Origin: Mariaggregatimicrobium sp964498785 | Lineage (GTDB): Bacteria > Zhuqueibacterota > Zhuqueibacteria > Thermofontimicrobiales > Thiofontviventaceae | DNA: 40,372 nt | NCBI GenBank assembly: GCA_964498785.1 | Contig: CAZCJL010000061.1 | Location: forward strand, 1-40,372 | Reading direction: 5' to 3' | Shown here: piece by piece, positions 1-9,061 of the stretch | Position numbering within the stretch: position 1 is the first letter of the stretch | Layout: each line of letters begins with the position of its first letter | Made by a program: the position numbers and the translations under genes | The notes under the pieces: generated by a model | What the model was told of the DNA's origin: nothing | The model's database searches: none | What the model saw: only the letters and a program-made list of their open reading frames with translations

Positions 1-48
1 TGTGCGCGAATAAAACACATCATCGAAAATTTAAAGGTATCGAGTGAG

Positions 49-74
49 TCACTTCTCGACTTCGCTCGAAGTGA
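49..74. repeat. Short intergenic inverted repeat
   Basis: The arms TCACTTC (49-55) and GAAGTGA (68-74) are perfectly complementary around a 12-base centre that is itself partly symmetric (CTCGA/TCGCTCG). It lies alone in non-coding sequence upstream of the receptor gene and has no T-run, so it is not an obvious terminator of a gene off the left edge. It looks like a short dispersed intergenic palindrome. The remaining sequence of 1-147 shows no gene. Confidence 0.5.
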
Positions 75-147
75 CACCTACGGAATCTGTTTAAATACGA
101 CATAGAGGCAAGCGCCCATATCTACCATAAAATATTGAGAAGATACA

Positions 148-224
148 TGTTTTTAACATGTAAACAACATTTGTTTTTAACTGTTCTTAACTGGTATTGT
201 TTTTATTTTATCATTATGTTTAAC
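148..224 (+). promoter_or_regulatory. Operator-like repeat array and promoter region of the TonB receptor unit
   Basis: The 10-mer TGTTTTTAAC occurs at 148-157 and again at 172-181, directly followed by TGTTCTTAAC at 182-191. Degenerate copies follow (TGTTTTTATT at 198-207, TGTTTAAC at 217-224). The block 155-194 matches 7427-7466 at 34 of 40 positions without gaps, and that second copy also lies upstream of a gene start. Tandem copies one helical turn apart suggest binding of a regulator as adjacent subunits. A TATCAT hexamer at 209-214 is a possible -10 with no good -35, which would fit an activator-dependent promoter. That the element controls transcription is inference; the repeats themselves are directly visible. 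Confidence 0.6.
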
Positions 225-301
225 TAATCGTGCTAAGGCTTTTAAATTTTTTATCACTCCAAAATATAATTTTTCATTCCTAATAATAAATGAGGAAGAA
301 T

Positions 302-3190
302 ATGAAATCTACCAGAATTTTGTTTCATGTTTTTATCTTCTCTATCATTTATCTCCTTTTAATGACACCACTAAAATTGAATGCTTCCACGACAGGAAAG
401 ATTTGGGGAACAATCACAGATGCGAAAACCGGTCATGCATTACCGGGTGCAAATGTACTGATCAAAGGAACCAGTTTGGGTTCGGCGACTGATTTGAATG
501 GCCGCTATGTGATCACCAATGTCCCGGCTGGCAGCTACACACTGAGGATCACATATATTGGTTATGAACAGAATGAGACGCTGGTGAACGTTATAGCCGG
601 AGGATCAGTTCAGAGCGATATTGGTTTAAAATTTGTGGTTATCGGTGGTGAAGAGGTGACTGTAACTGCCCAGGCAGAAGGTCAAATGGCTGCAATTAAC
701 CAGCAACTGGCAGCACGATCCATTGTCAATGTGGTTTCGTCAGCCCGGATTCAGGAGTTACCGGACGCCAACGCTGCAGAATCCCTTGGGAAACTACCGG
801 GCGTTGCCATATTGAGAAGTGGTGGCGAAGGCAACAAGGTGGTGATTCGCGGATTATCTCCCCAATATAATAATATTAATGTAAATGGTGTCCGGCTGGC
901 TGCCACAGGCAGTGGCAATCGTAGTGTTGATTTGAGCATGATTTCTCCCTACATGCTTGAGGGAATTGAAGTTACAAAGGCTGTGACGCCGGACCAGGAC
1001 GCCGACGTGCTGGGCGGAACTGTTAATTTTAAAATTAAAGAAGCAAAACCCGGTTTTCATTACGATTTAATGGCGCAGGGTGGTTATAACGGACTGCGTG
1101 GCAGTTATAATGATTATAAGTTCGTGCTTGGCGCCAGTAACAGATTCCTGAGCGACAAACTGGGAGTGTTCGCTCAGGTAGATATCGAGCACCGAAACCG
1201 GGACTCGGAACAACTGGGCGCCTCCTATCGGCTTGAGGAACACGACCTCGATGTGTTGAATGATTTATACCTGAGCAGTTTTAATTTACGAAATGTATAC
1301 CGGGATAAGTATCGTTATGGCGGTACGCTGGTGCTGGATTATCGATTGCCAAAAGGCAAAATTAATCTGACAAATTTTGCCAGTCATATTGATAATAAAA
1401 CATTGAGTCGTGGGGAGGCGTACGATATTCAAAATAACGGTCACAATTATTCCACTGGCGATAGTCGGGGTACTTTGACGGTTGTAACAAACGGCATTAA
1501 GCTGGAGCAGAGTTTTAGCCGGTTCCGGTTTGATGCGTTTGCCTCACATTCGTTTTCAGAAAACCGTTCGCCGGATAATTTGACGTTCCAGTTTGTGGAA
1601 TTATCCGCGTTTAATGATGTCAACGAACGAGTTCATCCCACCGAAGCAGCATTATTTGCCAAGAACGATATCTCGAACACATATATTGACGAAATGTCGA
1701 GAGCCTACAACTATATGAAGGAACAGGAATATTCCGCGGCGATGAATTTTGAGTTTGATCTTAAAGCGACGAAGCAGATAACAGGTTTGATTAAATTCGG
1801 TGGTAAATATCGTCACAAATATCGCACGTACAACAGAGATGAAGAATTCATGCCGATTAGTTGGGGCGGGCGCCAGGAAGAACGGAATCTTATTTTAACT
1901 GAATATGCATGGATGCAGGAAACCACCCCGATTGGAGCGGGGCTTCTTCCCTATTCACTGTTTGTCGACCCTGATTACAAAGTCTCAAACTTTTTGGATG
2001 GTGATTATGCTCTCGGTCCGGGTGCTTCCGTCAGCTTTATGAAAGACGTGGATAAACTAATCGATAGTTATTATTGGACCCATTTTCCCAATACAATTGG
2101 CGATGATTATTCCGGGACTGAAGATTATGGCGCCGGATATATTATGGCTGAACTTAATCTCTGGAGCAGCCTTACAATTATACCAGGTGTTCGGTACGAA
2201 TATAACAAAACTGAATATTCCGGAGTCCGTGGAAACACTGTCGATTTACAGGCGTGGCAGGGGTATAATCATCATGATACAACCACGGTTCGTAAGAATG
2301 ACTACTGGCTGCCAATGGTCCATGTTCGTTATAAACCGCTGCAATGGTTTGATGTTCGTTTTGCCTATACCAACACGTTGTCCCGGCCTGGATATAATCA
2401 AATTATCCCCTCCTGGAATATCGGGGTGAATGTCGTCAACTGGAACAATTATCAATTGAAACCATCCCGTTCACAAAATTTTGATTTGCATCTGTCTGTC
2501 TATGAGAATTATATCGGATTATTTACACTGGGTGGTTTTTATAAAGAAATTGATGATTTGGTTTTCAGCACCGGCAGAAGAGCCATTCTCGATCCTGAGG
2601 AATACGGTTTGCCGCCTTCGGCGTCCGGATTAATGGTAAACACAAACGTAAATAATGATTTCACTGTTGATCTGTGGGGGATTGAAGTCGACTGGCAAAC
2701 GCACTTCTGGTATCTTCCCGGACCATTGAGAGGGCTTGTGCTGAACGCAAATTATACACACACAATTTCTGAGGCAAAATATCCACGCACAGAAATTAAG
2801 ACCGAATACTTAATGCAGCCGCCGTGGGTTACGCAAACCAATGTCGATAGCTTTTATACCACGCGGCTGGTAGATCAGCCCAATGATATTGTGAATCTGT
2901 CAATCGGTTATGATTACAAAGGCTTTTCAATTCGATTATCCATGCTGTATCAGTCAGATATTTTCACGGGCGCCAATTTCTGGCCGGAGCTAAGAAACAA
3001 CACAGATGATTATATGAGATGGGACCTGGCAATGAAGCAAAAATTACCGATAAAAGGACTTCAGCTATTTTTCAATCTGAATAACATTACGGACGCGCTT
3101 GATAGAAGTTTATATCATAGTTCAAGTTTTCCCAATTCCGAAGAGTTTTATGGCAAGACAATCGATGTGGGTTTACGATATCGACTTTAA
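302..3190 (+). CDS. TonB-dependent outer-membrane receptor with carboxypeptidase-regulatory-like N-terminal domain
   Basis: The protein is a gated outer-membrane beta-barrel importing large ligands, here probably oligosaccharides, powered by TonB-ExbBD. After a signal peptide (about residues 1-30) comes a CarboxypepD_reg-like beta-sandwich (about 35-115), a plug (about 140-250) and a barrel of about 700 residues ending in GLRYRL. The plug contains LPGVAILRSGG, a VIRGL segment and the run TPDQDADVLGGTVN, characteristic of the Xanthomonas/Caulobacter type of receptor (TIGR01782-like). An upstream in-frame ATG exists at 290, but GAGGAAG at 292-298 sits at ribosome-binding distance from the ATG at 302, so 302 is chosen (962 aa). 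It is the first gene of the locus and is followed by secreted beta-helix proteins; no SusD-like lipoprotein is present. The ligand cannot be deduced. Confidence 0.93.
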   Translation: MKSTRILFHVFIFSIIYLLLMTPLKLNASTTGKIWGTITDAKTGHALPGANVLIKGTSLGSATDLNGRYVITNVPAGSYTLRITYIGYEQNETLVNVIAGGSVQSDIGLKFVVIGGEEVTVTAQAEGQMAAINQQLAARSIVNVVSSARIQELPDANAAESLGKLPGVAILRSGGEGNKVVIRGLSPQYNNINVNGVRLAATGSGNRSVDLSMISPYMLEGIEVTKAVTPDQDADVLGGTVNFKIKEAKPGFHYDLMAQGGYNGLRGSYNDYKFVLGASNRFLSDKLGVFAQVDIEHRNRDSEQLGASYRLEEHDLDVLNDLYLSSFNLRNVYRDKYRYGGTLVLDYRLPKGKINLTNFASHIDNKTLSRGEAYDIQNNGHNYSTGDSRGTLTVVTNGIKLEQSFSRFRFDAFASHSFSENRSPDNLTFQFVELSAFNDVNERVHPTEAALFAKNDISNTYIDEMSRAYNYMKEQEYSAAMNFEFDLKATKQITGLIKFGGKYRHKYRTYNRDEEFMPISWGGRQEERNLILTEYAWMQETTPIGAGLLPYSLFVDPDYKVSNFLDGDYALGPGASVSFMKDVDKLIDSYYWTHFPNTIGDDYSGTEDYGAGYIMAELNLWSSLTIIPGVRYEYNKTEYSGVRGNTVDLQAWQGYNHHDTTTVRKNDYWLPMVHVRYKPLQWFDVRFAYTNTLSRPGYNQIIPSWNIGVNVVNWNNYQLKPSRSQNFDLHLSVYENYIGLFTLGGFYKEIDDLVFSTGRRAILDPEEYGLPPSASGLMVNTNVNNDFTVDLWGIEVDWQTHFWYLPGPLRGLVLNANYTHTISEAKYPRTEIKTEYLMQPPWVTQTNVDSFYTTRLVDQPNDIVNLSIGYDYKGFSIRLSMLYQSDIFTGANFWPELRNNTDDYMRWDLAMKQKLPIKGLQLFFNLNNITDALDRSLYHSSSFPNSEEFYGKTIDVGLRYRL

Positions 3191-3211
3191 ATAAAACATC
3201 AAGTTATTTAA

Positions 3212-3256
3212 ATGGAAAGGAGGTGTGTCATTAACTTGTTTAAGCTAACTAATTAA
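3212..3256 (+). other. Orphan Shine-Dalgarno sequence within a 14-codon reading frame
   Basis: The gap between the receptor and the first beta-helix gene holds AAAGGAGGTG (3216-3225), the strongest ribosome-binding sequence seen in the locus, yet no ATG or GTG follows at the right distance for a long frame. An ATG at 3212 opens a 14-codon frame running through it and ending with TAA at 3254-3256, 35 bases before the next gene. It could be a leader element, a ribosome-pausing site or a relic of a lost gene. I assign no function. Confidence 0.3.
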
Positions 3257-3290
3257 TTCGTTTCAATTTTTAAAAAGAGGAAAGGAATGC

Positions 3291-5387
3291 ATGATGAATT
3301 TAAGAGTCGCTACCACCATTATGTTTGGATTGTTTATATATTGTATGAGCATACCCAATGCTTTTGCCCAGGCGCCAGATACTGTTGATGTCCCGGTGAT
3401 GATCGATGGGACGCCATTGGGTGCAATCAACAAATTTATCCAGGGGGATACCACTACGACAGGTGAAAGAAGTAATCCGAATCGGGTGTATCGATTGGCG
3501 CGGGGACAAATTTATTTCGTTGACGGCACGTTGATGTCTCAGGGCTATCACCTGCGGATTATGGGCGAACCGGAAGATCCGGCAAATCCCGTGAAACCGG
3601 CGACCATTGCTCCCGGAATAAGGGCTGATGGTAGTTTTGCAAATATTCTGATGCAAGCCCGTGGCGATCTGACTGTTGAAAATGTCTATTTCATGGGAAG
3701 GCCGCCAACCGGAGCACAGGATATTATGCTGCGAGTTAACTGGGCGATTCAGGTAGCTTATGATAACGGCAGAGTTGAATTGAAGAATTGTACCTTCGAA
3801 TGGGTCGCCCGTCATTGCGTTGCTATTAATTCTGAGTATAATGATGTTTTTGTCAGTGACTGCTATTTCAGAAACAATCAATCAATGAACGGTATATGGG
3901 GCGGCGCTGGCATTGTTACCAATAACAATCCTGCGGATTCGGTTGTTATTGTGAATAATAGTTTTGTGAACTGTAATTGCCTGCCGTTTAACGTCCGCTT
4001 CAATACAGTGAATTATTGCAGCTTTCAGCATAATACAATTGTAAATTCTTTGAATGAATTTACGCTCTGGGACTGGTGGAGCAATGCTACATTCTCCAAT
4101 AATATTTTTTACAATGTTCATAGTATCGGTGAAACGCCTGAGGAAATGTCGACGCATGATCCTGACGGGTTATTATGGGGCATTGCAAATGTCGATACAA
4201 TACCCGCTGACTTTTTGGCTCAACTCGGTATTTCCGAACAAGACCGAATGGTCGATGTCAATAATAACTGCTATTTTCATGATCAGAAAGTTTTTGATTT
4301 CTTAAATTCCATTGACACTGTTTACGCTGAACCCTGGATGAACGAACGAACTCAGGCGATGTTCGATGCTGACGAAAGCTATCCACATCTGGTCACTGAA
4401 AATAATATCAATACAGATCCGAAATTTACCAGTCCCCCGGAAAATCTGGATTTGATGATTGAGTGGATGACCTATTTCAGAGAATTTGCCAGCACGCCAA
4501 CGTATCATTGGGGGTGGGATCCGGATGACGACGGTTTCAATATTCAGTGGCCATTACCGGAAGATTTATCCTATTCCGAAGCCTCTGCACTTTATACAGG
4601 TGGCTCTGATGGCTTCCCGATTGGCGATTTGAACTGGTTCCCGGATAAAAAAGCAGAATGGGAACAGGCTCAGGATAATCCTCCGGGATGGACAAAAATC
4701 GGCGATGAGGACGAAGGCTGGACTCTTTCCGGTGGCGCACAACGTGTCGATCCCACTGCTTTTGGCCTACCGGTAGGAGATAATGGTTCTGCAATTTTGA
4801 TGAATGGAGCAGGAAAAGCAGCAGAATATACCTTTATCGGTACAAAAGTAAGAGTATATGTGATCACCAATCCAAATGGTCAATCTGGCCATATTATTAT
4901 CGATGCAGACACAGTGGCGAAAGACCTGAGCTGGTTTAGTAATCCGTCTGCTGAAAATGTTCTTTTATTTGAGTCCGCCGATTTAGGGGAAGGAACTCAT
5001 ACACTTAAAGTGCTTTCAGGTGGAAAAGGCGTTGATGTGGATTACATCGAAATACTTACATCAGGGGTAACAGAAATCGCGGAAGGTAATTCGGATAATA
5101 ATGTTAGCGACAGGTTTCAGTTGTTCCAGAATTATCCCAATCCCTTTAACCCGGTCACAGAAATATCGTATCAATTGCAAACACCAGGGCTTGTAAAATT
5201 GACTGTCTATAATATGCTGGGACAACGGGTGAAAGAATTGGTGAATACCCAACAGCCTGCCGGCGTTCACAGTGTGCAATGGAATGGTACGGACGCAAGC
5301 GGACAGCGAATGAGCAGCGGACTTTACTATTATCATCTGGAAACAGATGGTTTTAAAGCGACCAAGAAAATGTTATTGCTGAAATGA
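3291..5387 (+). CDS. Secreted parallel beta-helix protein with CBM-like module and T9SS sorting domain
   Basis: Signal peptide to about residue 26 (cleavage near AFAQA). Residues about 90-280 contain repeated short strands rich in Asn and aromatic residues (for example NCTFEWV, NNSFVNC, HNTIVNS, NNIFYNV), the pattern of a right-handed parallel beta-helix as in polysaccharide lyases and related carbohydrate enzymes. Residues about 464-590 form a beta-sandwich with a YTF.GT start, a GEGTHTLKV strand and a VDVDYIEI end, like galactose-binding-type CBMs of secreted carbohydrate enzymes. Residues about 609-698 are a type A T9SS C-terminal domain with PNPFNPVTEISYQL and a final LLLK. ATGs at 3291 and 3294 both follow AGAGGAAAGG (3276-3285). 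The following gene is a paralogue. Catalytic activity is unproven; it could be a lyase, a hydrolase or a binding protein. Confidence 0.85.
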   Translation: MMNLRVATTIMFGLFIYCMSIPNAFAQAPDTVDVPVMIDGTPLGAINKFIQGDTTTTGERSNPNRVYRLARGQIYFVDGTLMSQGYHLRIMGEPEDPANPVKPATIAPGIRADGSFANILMQARGDLTVENVYFMGRPPTGAQDIMLRVNWAIQVAYDNGRVELKNCTFEWVARHCVAINSEYNDVFVSDCYFRNNQSMNGIWGGAGIVTNNNPADSVVIVNNSFVNCNCLPFNVRFNTVNYCSFQHNTIVNSLNEFTLWDWWSNATFSNNIFYNVHSIGETPEEMSTHDPDGLLWGIANVDTIPADFLAQLGISEQDRMVDVNNNCYFHDQKVFDFLNSIDTVYAEPWMNERTQAMFDADESYPHLVTENNINTDPKFTSPPENLDLMIEWMTYFREFASTPTYHWGWDPDDDGFNIQWPLPEDLSYSEASALYTGGSDGFPIGDLNWFPDKKAEWEQAQDNPPGWTKIGDEDEGWTLSGGAQRVDPTAFGLPVGDNGSAILMNGAGKAAEYTFIGTKVRVYVITNPNGQSGHIIIDADTVAKDLSWFSNPSAENVLLFESADLGEGTHTLKVLSGGKGVDVDYIEILTSGVTEIAEGNSDNNVSDRFQLFQNYPNPFNPVTEISYQLQTPGLVKLTVYNMLGQRVKELVNTQQPAGVHSVQWNGTDASGQRMSSGLYYYHLETDGFKATKKMLLLK

Positions 5388-5669
5388 GTTGGACCAATTG
5401 CTTCATTGAGTGACTTCTTGTTAATTTCTGAAGTCTAAAAAATCGGAGGCCGGGTGCAGGAAATAAACACAATCGTTTAGGAAAGAGGTTACACTGAGAG
5501 CTTGATTAACGGAACGCACAAGGATTTCTTCAGGCACAGGTTAAATCGATAAGCCCGGTCTCTGGTTTTGGTTACCAGTTCTACTAACAGAGAAATTTGT
5601 ACCCTCTGCAAAATGGAAAACAAAATATTTTACATAAATATCAGTGTGAAAGAAAGGTTGGGGAGACAG
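5388..5669. other. Intergenic gap between the two beta-helix genes
   Basis: No gene is supported here. A weak hairpin is formed by GACTTC (5412-5417) and GAAGTC (5430-5435), followed by an A-rich rather than T-rich run, so it is a poor intrinsic terminator. The downstream gene's reading frame stays open back to 5568, but the translated stretch before the ATG at 5670 is polar and unrelated to the paralogue's N-terminus, so it is treated as untranslated leader. Confidence 0.4.
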
Positions 5670-7352
5670 ATGAAACGAAACATGACTGGAATCATTATTT
5701 TGCTGTGTGCGTTAAGTCTGCTGAATTTTCAACAGCTATTTGCCCAGGCGCCGGATACGGTTGTTGTCCCGGTGATGATCGATGGCACTCCGTTGGGTGC
5801 AATCAATAAATTTATCCAGGGCGACACGACAGCGACAGGGGAGCGAAATAATCCGGACAGAGTGTACCAACTACAACGGGGGCAAATATATTTCCTCGAT
5901 GATGTAATTCAGTCGCAGGATTATCATTTACAAATCATCGGAGAGAAAGAAGACCCGGCGAATCCGTTCAAGCCGGCAACCATTGCCCCCGGAGTGAGAG
6001 CTGATGGCAGTTTTTCAGCGAATTTCATTCGTGCCCGCGGGGATTTGACTTTGAAGGATATTTACTTCATGGCAAAACCGCCGACGGCTTCTCAGGATAT
6101 CTATCCGGCAATTCCAAGAGGGATTTTGATGTTAACGGACAATACAAATTTGATTATCGATGGCTGCTATTTTGAATGGATTATCCGAAACACGATTGAA
6201 GTGAATGCCAAAAAATGCGATGTGCTTGTCCAAAACTGCATTTTCCGAAATGGTGAAGATCCCCGCGGCGAATGGGGTGGCGCCGGCTATCGATGTGACA
6301 GTCCCTCGGATTCGGTTATATTTTTAAATAATACAATCGTTAATTGCAACAGTCAGTTTATCGCAGCCAGAAATATCATAAATTATCTGCGGCTGGAGCA
6401 TAATACGTTCGTTAATATGCTCAATATGGTTATTGGTTATCCGTTCTTCTCAAAACAGGCGATTTGCTCCAATAACATATTTTATAACATGAATACCATG
6501 GGACAGGATGCCGACGATCTGGCGATGTATGATCGCGATAATCTGATCTGGAGCACTATCAATACGGATACCATTTATGCAAATTTTTTAGCCGCGCTTG
6601 GTATTTCTGAACAGGAGCGTGTGCTTCAGGTAAACAATAATTGTTATTTCCACGATCAGGAAGTTCTTGACTTTTGGGATTCCATCGATTCTGTATTTGC
6701 TGTGCCCTGGATGAACGAAAGAACAAAGGCAATGTTTGATGCCGATGAAGACTATCCCTATTTAGATGCAGAAGACAATATGAATATCGAGCCACAATTC
6801 ACAAATCTGCCGGACAATCTGGAAACAATGCTGGAATGGTGCACACTTTACAGATCCACCGGCACCGTGCCTGATTTTTACTGGGGCTGGGATCCGGACG
6901 AAGATTATTTCAACATCCAGTGGAAGTTACCGGAAGATTTGTCATATTCCGAAGCCTCTGCATTCTACACAGGCGGAACTGACGGTTTTCCTGTTGGCGA
7001 TCTTAACTGGTTTCCGGATAAAAAGGTGGAATGGGAAGATCAAATGACAGCAATTGAAAGTGATCAATATAATAATGTAACAGCAAAGGATTTCCGATTA
7101 TACCAAAACTATCCCAATCCATTCAATCCGGTAACAGAAATTTCCTACCAGTTAAACAAAGCAGGACTGGTAAAATTAACGGTCTTTAATATGCTGGGTC
7201 AACAGGTGGAAGAAATTGTGAATACACGTCAGGCTGCGGGTGTTCATCGTGTGCAATGGGATGCAGGGAATGAAATGACTAGCGGAATATATTACTACCG
7301 GTTGGAAACAGACGGCTTTAAAGCGACAAAGAAAATGCTTCTACTAAAATGA
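5670..7352 (+). CDS. Secreted parallel beta-helix protein with T9SS sorting domain, paralogue of its neighbour
   Basis: The mature N-terminus (QAPDTVVVPVMIDGTPLGA) is nearly identical to that of the preceding gene product, and similarity continues through the beta-helix region (about residues 80-270) and the segment ending DLNWFPDKK. It then passes directly to the T9SS C-terminal domain (about 474-560, PNPFNPVTEISYQL and LLLK), lacking the roughly 130-residue CBM-like module of its neighbour. The frame opens at 5568, but the ATG at 5670 is chosen because it starts a clean signal peptide (MKRNMTGIIILLCALSLL) and is preceded by GGGGAGA (5660-5666). Both proteins probably reach the cell surface through T9SS and act on or bind the same glycan. 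The pair looks like a tandem duplication with module gain or loss. Enzymatic activity is not established. Confidence 0.85.
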   Translation: MKRNMTGIIILLCALSLLNFQQLFAQAPDTVVVPVMIDGTPLGAINKFIQGDTTATGERNNPDRVYQLQRGQIYFLDDVIQSQDYHLQIIGEKEDPANPFKPATIAPGVRADGSFSANFIRARGDLTLKDIYFMAKPPTASQDIYPAIPRGILMLTDNTNLIIDGCYFEWIIRNTIEVNAKKCDVLVQNCIFRNGEDPRGEWGGAGYRCDSPSDSVIFLNNTIVNCNSQFIAARNIINYLRLEHNTFVNMLNMVIGYPFFSKQAICSNNIFYNMNTMGQDADDLAMYDRDNLIWSTINTDTIYANFLAALGISEQERVLQVNNNCYFHDQEVLDFWDSIDSVFAVPWMNERTKAMFDADEDYPYLDAEDNMNIEPQFTNLPDNLETMLEWCTLYRSTGTVPDFYWGWDPDEDYFNIQWKLPEDLSYSEASAFYTGGTDGFPVGDLNWFPDKKVEWEDQMTAIESDQYNNVTAKDFRLYQNYPNPFNPVTEISYQLNKAGLVKLTVFNMLGQQVEEIVNTRQAAGVHRVQWDAGNEMTSGIYYYRLETDGFKATKKMLLLK

Positions 7353-7370
7353 GCCCGGAAGCTATTTGAT

Positions 7371-7408
7371 AAAAAAGGGGACATCTGAATAAGAAGTCCC
7401 TTTTTTTT
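7371..7408 (+). terminator. Intrinsic terminator after the beta-helix genes
   Basis: The left arm AAAAAAGGGGAC (7371-7382) pairs with GTCCCTTTTTTTT (7396-7408): GGGAC/GTCCC plus a G-T wobble and an A/T extension, ending in eight T residues. It lies 19 bases after the stop codon and separates the receptor/beta-helix unit from the sulfatase unit. Confidence 0.85.
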
Positions 7409-7420
7409 GAAAAATGCGTT

Positions 7421-7490
7421 GTTAAAAACATGTATCGAACAATTGTTTTTAACTGTTTTTATCTGGAAACCTAAATTAAGATAATATAAT
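7421..7490 (+). promoter_or_regulatory. Operator-like dyad with tandem repeats and candidate promoter of the sulfatase unit
   Basis: GTTAAAAACA (7421-7430) and TGTTTTTAAC (7444-7453) form a perfect 10-bp inverted repeat with a 13-base spacer. TGTTTTTATC follows immediately (7454-7463). The 40 bases 7427-7466 match 155-194 upstream of the TonB receptor at 34 positions. TATAAT (7485-7490) is a perfect -10; the hexamer 17 bases upstream (TCTGGA, 7462-7467) is a poor -35 that touches the last repeat, as expected where an activator stands in for the -35 contact. Binding by a shared regulator is inferred; none is encoded in the window. Confidence 0.6.
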
Positions 7491-7545
7491 TTATGTCAGT
7501 CAACATTGAATTCCTTTTTTGATGTGATAAATAGAAAGGCGAAGT

Positions 7546-9021
7546 ATGAATTCTAAAATTGACCGAAGAAAATTTTTAAAGATTGCCGGTGCGTCCGTGG
7601 GTGCGATGGCAGTTCCTTTTGGCTGCGCGATGAAAAAGGATTCCGGTAACAGGCCGAATTTCATTGTCATTCTCTGTGATGATCAGGGATATGGCGATGC
7701 CGGGTGCTATGGCGCAAAAGGATTTGAGACTCCGAACCTGGACCGGATGGCAGCCGAAGGAGTGCGATTCACGGATTTTTATGTCGCATCTGCAGTGTGT
7801 TCGCCGTCCCGCGCCGCGCTGATGACCGGCTGCTACTCACAGCGGATCGGTTTGCCCGAAGTGCTTCATCCCTGGTCAGAAACAGGCATCAGCAGCGAGG
7901 AAACCACCATTGCCGAGTTGCTGAAACAGCAGGGATACGCGACCGCATGTTATGGTAAATGGCATCTGGGACATCATCCCCAGTTTTTACCGACCCGACA
8001 TGGATTTGATGAATTTTTCGGGATACCCTACTCCAATGATATGTGGCCCAAACATCCCACAAAACCAAATTTTTTCCCGGATTTACCACTCATCGAAAAC
8101 GAAGATGTCATTGAATTCAATCCGGATCAATCACAGCTTACCACGCGGTTGACTGAGCGGGCTGTCAAATTCATTTGCGACCACAAAGATGAGCCGTTCT
8201 TTTTATATTTGACACATCCCATGCCGCACGTGCCATTGTTTGTGTCTGATAAATTCAAAGGAAAATCCAAACAGGGCTTGTACGGCGATGTGATGATGGA
8301 AATCGACTGGTCGGTGGGAGAAATTTTGAAGACCCTGGATGATGAAGGACTCGATCAAAATACTTTTGTCGTTTTTATTTCAGATAACGGTCCATGGTTG
8401 AGCTACGGCGATCATGCCGGATCAGCAGGTCCGTTACGGGAGGGCAAAACCACGACATTCGACGGCGGACAGCGGGTTCCGTGCATCATGCGCTGGCCTG
8501 GTAAAATTCCCGAAGGTAAAGTATGTCATGAAATAGCGACGGCAATGGACCTTCTGCCAACTTTTGCCAATTTGACCGGCGCTCCTTTACCCAAACATAA
8601 AATTGACGGGAAAAATGCCTGGCAATTAATTTCAGGCCAACCTGACGCGAAGACGCCTTATGAGGCATTTTATTATTATAATGTCTGGAAATTGGAAGCA
8701 GTCCGTAGTGGTAAATGGAAGTTGCATTTGCCACACAAATATTTCGGCTTTGGTGAGGGTGGTACAGGAGGTTATCCTGGGAAAAGTGTGTGGAAAGAAA
8801 TTGATCTGGCGTTATTTGATCTGGAAAAAGATCCCGGTGAACAACACGATGTGTCTGCAATGCATCCGGAAGTTGTTGAGCGATTACTGGCTCTTGCAGA
8901 AAAAGGACGCCAGGACCTCGGCGATGCGGAAAAGAAAGTCGTGAAAGGAAAAGATTTTTTCGATGCACGCACGTTCTACCGCATCCGGGGAAATAATGTG
9001 AGAGAACCGGGGCATATTTAA
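7546..9021 (+). CDS. S1-family sulfatase, Tat-exported, probable lipoprotein
   Basis: The enzyme would hydrolyse sulfate esters on sugars using a formylglycine made post-translationally from Cys. The N-terminus has a twin-arginine motif (DRRKFLK, residues 6-12) and a possible lipobox Cys27 (FGC). Metal ligands D45-D46 lie in LCDDQGYGD; the formylglycine motif is CSPSR at 85-89; YGKWHLG (136-142) and DNG (280-282) complete the active site. The length of 491 aa is typical. It resembles arylsulfatase A-like enzymes of the TPNLDRMA.EG type and is closely similar to the sulfatase at 28727. It is the first gene after the terminator and operator region, and is followed by a secreted isomerase-like protein. 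No sulfatase-maturating enzyme is present in the window. The exact sulfate position attacked is unknown. Confidence 0.93.
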   Translation: MNSKIDRRKFLKIAGASVGAMAVPFGCAMKKDSGNRPNFIVILCDDQGYGDAGCYGAKGFETPNLDRMAAEGVRFTDFYVASAVCSPSRAALMTGCYSQRIGLPEVLHPWSETGISSEETTIAELLKQQGYATACYGKWHLGHHPQFLPTRHGFDEFFGIPYSNDMWPKHPTKPNFFPDLPLIENEDVIEFNPDQSQLTTRLTERAVKFICDHKDEPFFLYLTHPMPHVPLFVSDKFKGKSKQGLYGDVMMEIDWSVGEILKTLDDEGLDQNTFVVFISDNGPWLSYGDHAGSAGPLREGKTTTFDGGQRVPCIMRWPGKIPEGKVCHEIATAMDLLPTFANLTGAPLPKHKIDGKNAWQLISGQPDAKTPYEAFYYYNVWKLEAVRSGKWKLHLPHKYFGFGEGGTGGYPGKSVWKEIDLALFDLEKDPGEQHDVSAMHPEVVERLLALAEKGRQDLGDAEKKVVKGKDFFDARTFYRIRGNNVREPGHI

Positions 9022-9061
9022 TAGATTGATTATCAAACAAATTTTAATCGTGAGGTGCACT

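Noticed and set aside
3300..3881. A 193-codon minus-strand frame inside the first beta-helix gene
   Set aside because: Its translation is without domain signals and it is explained by the codon pattern of the sense gene.
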